This document shows, in pieces, positions 6,081-6,879 of a stretch of 6,879 nt of DNA (positions are counted from its first letter, which is position 1; every line of letters begins with the position of its first letter). Below the pieces are notes generated by a model. The model was not told the origin of the DNA and did not search any database. It saw only the letters and a program-made list of their open reading frames with translations. Source of the DNA: an uncultured Oscillospiraceae bacterium (GTDB lineage Bacteria; Bacillota; Clostridia; Oscillospirales; Oscillospiraceae); the NCBI GenBank assembly GCA_934561515.1, contig CAKTGM010000051.1, forward strand, positions 1-6,879. The letters run 5' to 3'. A program made the position numbers and the translations under genes.

Positions 6081-6093
6081 GTGTTTTTCTTTT

Positions 6094-6122
6094 ATTGTAC
6101 CGATAGTTTCTTGTTTTTGCAA
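6094..6122 (-). promoter_or_regulatory. Sigma-A-type promoter of pucR
   Basis: On the minus strand TTGCAA (6122-6117) and TACAAT (6099-6094) are separated by exactly 17 bases, each one or two bases off consensus. The predicted start near 6087 gives a leader of about 44 bases that begins just before the inverted repeat at 6062-6080. Confidence 0.8.
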
Positions 6123-6178
6123 GAGGAAAGGATAAACTATACAGCAGAACGAGAAAAGAAGAACGGAAAAGGAAAGAA

Positions 6179-6222
6179 GATGCATATGGTGCATGGAATA
6201 CCGTGCACAGAAAGAATGCATC
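6179..6222. repeat. Nested inverted repeats in the pucR-hsp20 gap
   Basis: Outer arms GATGCAT (6179-6185) and ATGCATC (6216-6222) are perfect; inner arms GTGCA (6189-6193) and TGCAC (6204-6208) enclose a ten-base loop. The internal loops are unequal (3 and 7 bases), so an RNA hairpin is less likely than a set of protein-binding half-sites. It lies upstream of both divergent promoters. Confidence 0.45.
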
Positions 6223-6244
6223 TGCTGGCGCGGTTTTGACCGCC

Positions 6245-6265
6245 GCAAGCGCCCGGCGCTTGTGC
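6245..6265. promoter_or_regulatory. GC-rich inverted repeat upstream of hsp20
   Basis: CAAGCGC (6246-6252) and GCGCTTG (6256-6262) form a perfect inverted repeat with a three-base centre; GC and TGC flanks extend it with a small mismatch. The right arm includes CTTGTGC (6259-6265), the same heptamer found in the pucR leader. It sits just upstream of the hsp20 promoter signature, a position suited to an activator or repressor. It does not match the CIRCE (HrcA) or CtsR heat-shock operators. Confidence 0.5.
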
Positions 6266-6269
6266 GATC

Positions 6270-6294
6270 GGAACACGAGGCCGTGCTTCGCGTA
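6270..6294 (+). promoter_or_regulatory. ECF-type promoter signature for hsp20
   Basis: GGAAC (6270-6274) and CGTA (6291-6294) are separated by 16 bases. That matches the AAC-N16-CGTA core known for Bacillus subtilis sigma-W promoters. A start near 6301 would leave a leader of about 35 bases before the hsp20 ATG. No good vegetative -35/-10 pair is visible at this spot. The motif is short and could occur by chance about once in a window this size. Confidence 0.45.
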
Positions 6295-6335
6295 TCATTC
6301 TAATTTATGAGTTCATCTTGAATGGAGGAATCATT

Positions 6336-6770
6336 ATGGTACCCAGCATCTATGGTGAAAACATGTTTGATGACTTTTTTGAGAACGGTTTCTTCGGCGG
6401 TCACAATCCGCTGTTCGGCAAGCACGCAAGAAATCTCATGAAGACCGACATCCGCGAGACGGACGACGCCAAGGCTTACCGCTTTGCGGTGGAGCTGCCT
6501 GGCTTTGAAAAGGACGAGATCCACGTGGACGTGCAGGACGGCTACCTGACCGTCAGCGCGGAGAAGGGTCTTGACAAGGGCGAGGAGGACAAGAAGGGCC
6601 GCGTTCTGCGTCAGGAGCGCTACTCCGGCGCCTGCTCCCGCAGCTTCTACGTCGGCGACGTGAAGCCCGAGGATGTGAAGGCCAAGTACGAGTCCGGCGT
6701 GCTGACCGTGCTCATCCCGAAGGAGGAGCCGAAGAAGCTCACCTCCTCCAGCAAGATCGCCATCGAGTAA
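6336..6770 (+). CDS. Small heat shock protein, Hsp20/alpha-crystallin family
   Basis: 144 residues, typical for a bacterial Hsp20. An ATP-independent chaperone that holds unfolding proteins in large cytoplasmic oligomers. The short N-terminal arm has FDDFFENGFF (11-20). The alpha-crystallin domain spans about 36-130, with KTDIRETDD at its start, FAVELPGFEKDEIHVDVQDG in the middle and the ESGVLTVLIPKEE signature at 119-131. The C-terminal I-x-I anchor is IAI at 141-143. ATG 6336 is chosen because GGAGGA stands six bases upstream; the in-frame TTG at 6318 has no ribosome site. It is a single-gene unit, closed by a strong terminator. Upstream lies an ECF-type promoter signature rather than HrcA or CtsR boxes. 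Confidence 0.95.
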   Translation: MVPSIYGENMFDDFFENGFFGGHNPLFGKHARNLMKTDIRETDDAKAYRFAVELPGFEKDEIHVDVQDGYLTVSAEKGLDKGEEDKKGRVLRQERYSGACSRSFYVGDVKPEDVKAKYESGVLTVLIPKEEPKKLTSSSKIAIE

Positions 6771-6780
6771 GTCAATAGAA

Positions 6781-6824
6781 AAGGCGGTCTGCCTTCCGCA
6801 ACAGGAAAGGCAGACCGCCTTTTT
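6781..6824 (+). terminator. Intrinsic terminator after hsp20
   Basis: A perfect 15-base stem (6781-6795 with 6807-6821, aaggcggtctgcctt and its complement) with an 11-base loop runs into five Ts (6820-6824). Four As on the left side (6779-6782) mean it could also stop minus-strand transcription. Confidence 0.95.
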
Positions 6825-6866
6825 CACATCGAAAAGATATTATGACGGAAAGTCTTTTAGAAACAC

Positions 6867-6872
6867 AGGAGG
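6867..6872 (+). promoter_or_regulatory. Ribosome binding site of a gene starting past the right edge
   Basis: A consensus AGGAGG lies seven bases from the window end, so a plus-strand start codon should come at about 6880. A TATTAT at 6838-6843 might be its -10 box, but no convincing -35 is seen. Confidence 0.6.
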
Positions 6873-6879
6873 TGAGCGC

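Noticed and set aside
5411..6106. Plus-strand open frame of 231 codons
   Set aside because: Antisense to the PucR-family gene and crosses its promoter and leader.
6245..6265. CIRCE heat-shock operator before hsp20
   Set aside because: The inverted repeat differs from TTAGCACTC-N9-GAGTGCTAA in arms and spacing.
6300..6827. Minus-strand open frame opposite hsp20
   Set aside because: Leucine/valine-rich antisense shadow that starts beyond the hsp20 terminator; the Hsp20 reading has full domain support.

Overview
The window reads as a high-GC, gut-type member of the Clostridia (Oscillospiraceae-like). The evidence is strong GGAGG-type ribosome sites, an SLH-domain surface protein with Clostridia-style CTRxQxVTFLYRA repeats, a PucR/CdaR-type regulator, a DUF1003 protein, and a small ECF sigma factor sitting with a PrsW protease. 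The lineage is inferred from sequence style only.

Layout. Everything from 64 to 6043 is read on the minus strand; only hsp20 (6336-6770) and the gene beginning just past the right edge are on the plus strand. In minus-strand order: PucR-family regulator (6043-4814), DUF1003 membrane protein (4769-4233), ECF-like sigma factor (4148-3600), two-TM membrane protein (3613-3251), seven-TM membrane protein (3264-2638), PrsW protease (2641-2012) and a strong intrinsic terminator (1998-1962). After an A-tract-rich gap comes a second operon start: a paralogue of the two-TM protein (1852-1433), whose 3' end runs into an SLH-domain protein (1449-64) that has no signal peptide and looks 5'-truncated. The PucR/hsp20 divergent region (6044-6335) holds a good vegetative promoter for pucR, several inverted repeats, and an ECF-type promoter signature in front of hsp20.

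How the genes may work together. The four genes from 4148 to 2012 overlap by 14, 14 and 4 bases and look translationally coupled. PrsW enzymes are known to start proteolysis of membrane anti-sigma factors (RsiW in Bacillus subtilis). The natural reading is therefore a self-contained membrane-signalling cassette: sigma factor, small two-TM partner (candidate non-classical anti-sigma), seven-TM protein (candidate sensor) and the releasing protease. The two-TM partner has no visible zinc-binding anti-sigma domain, so its role is inferred from position. The hsp20 upstream site GGAAC-N16-CGTA resembles sigma-W-type ECF promoters and may make hsp20 a target of this or another ECF sigma.

The left end looks rearranged. 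The SLH protein lacks an N-terminus and a signal sequence, and its third-from-last domain is joined in frame to the middle of an SLH repeat at a GDGKF motif.
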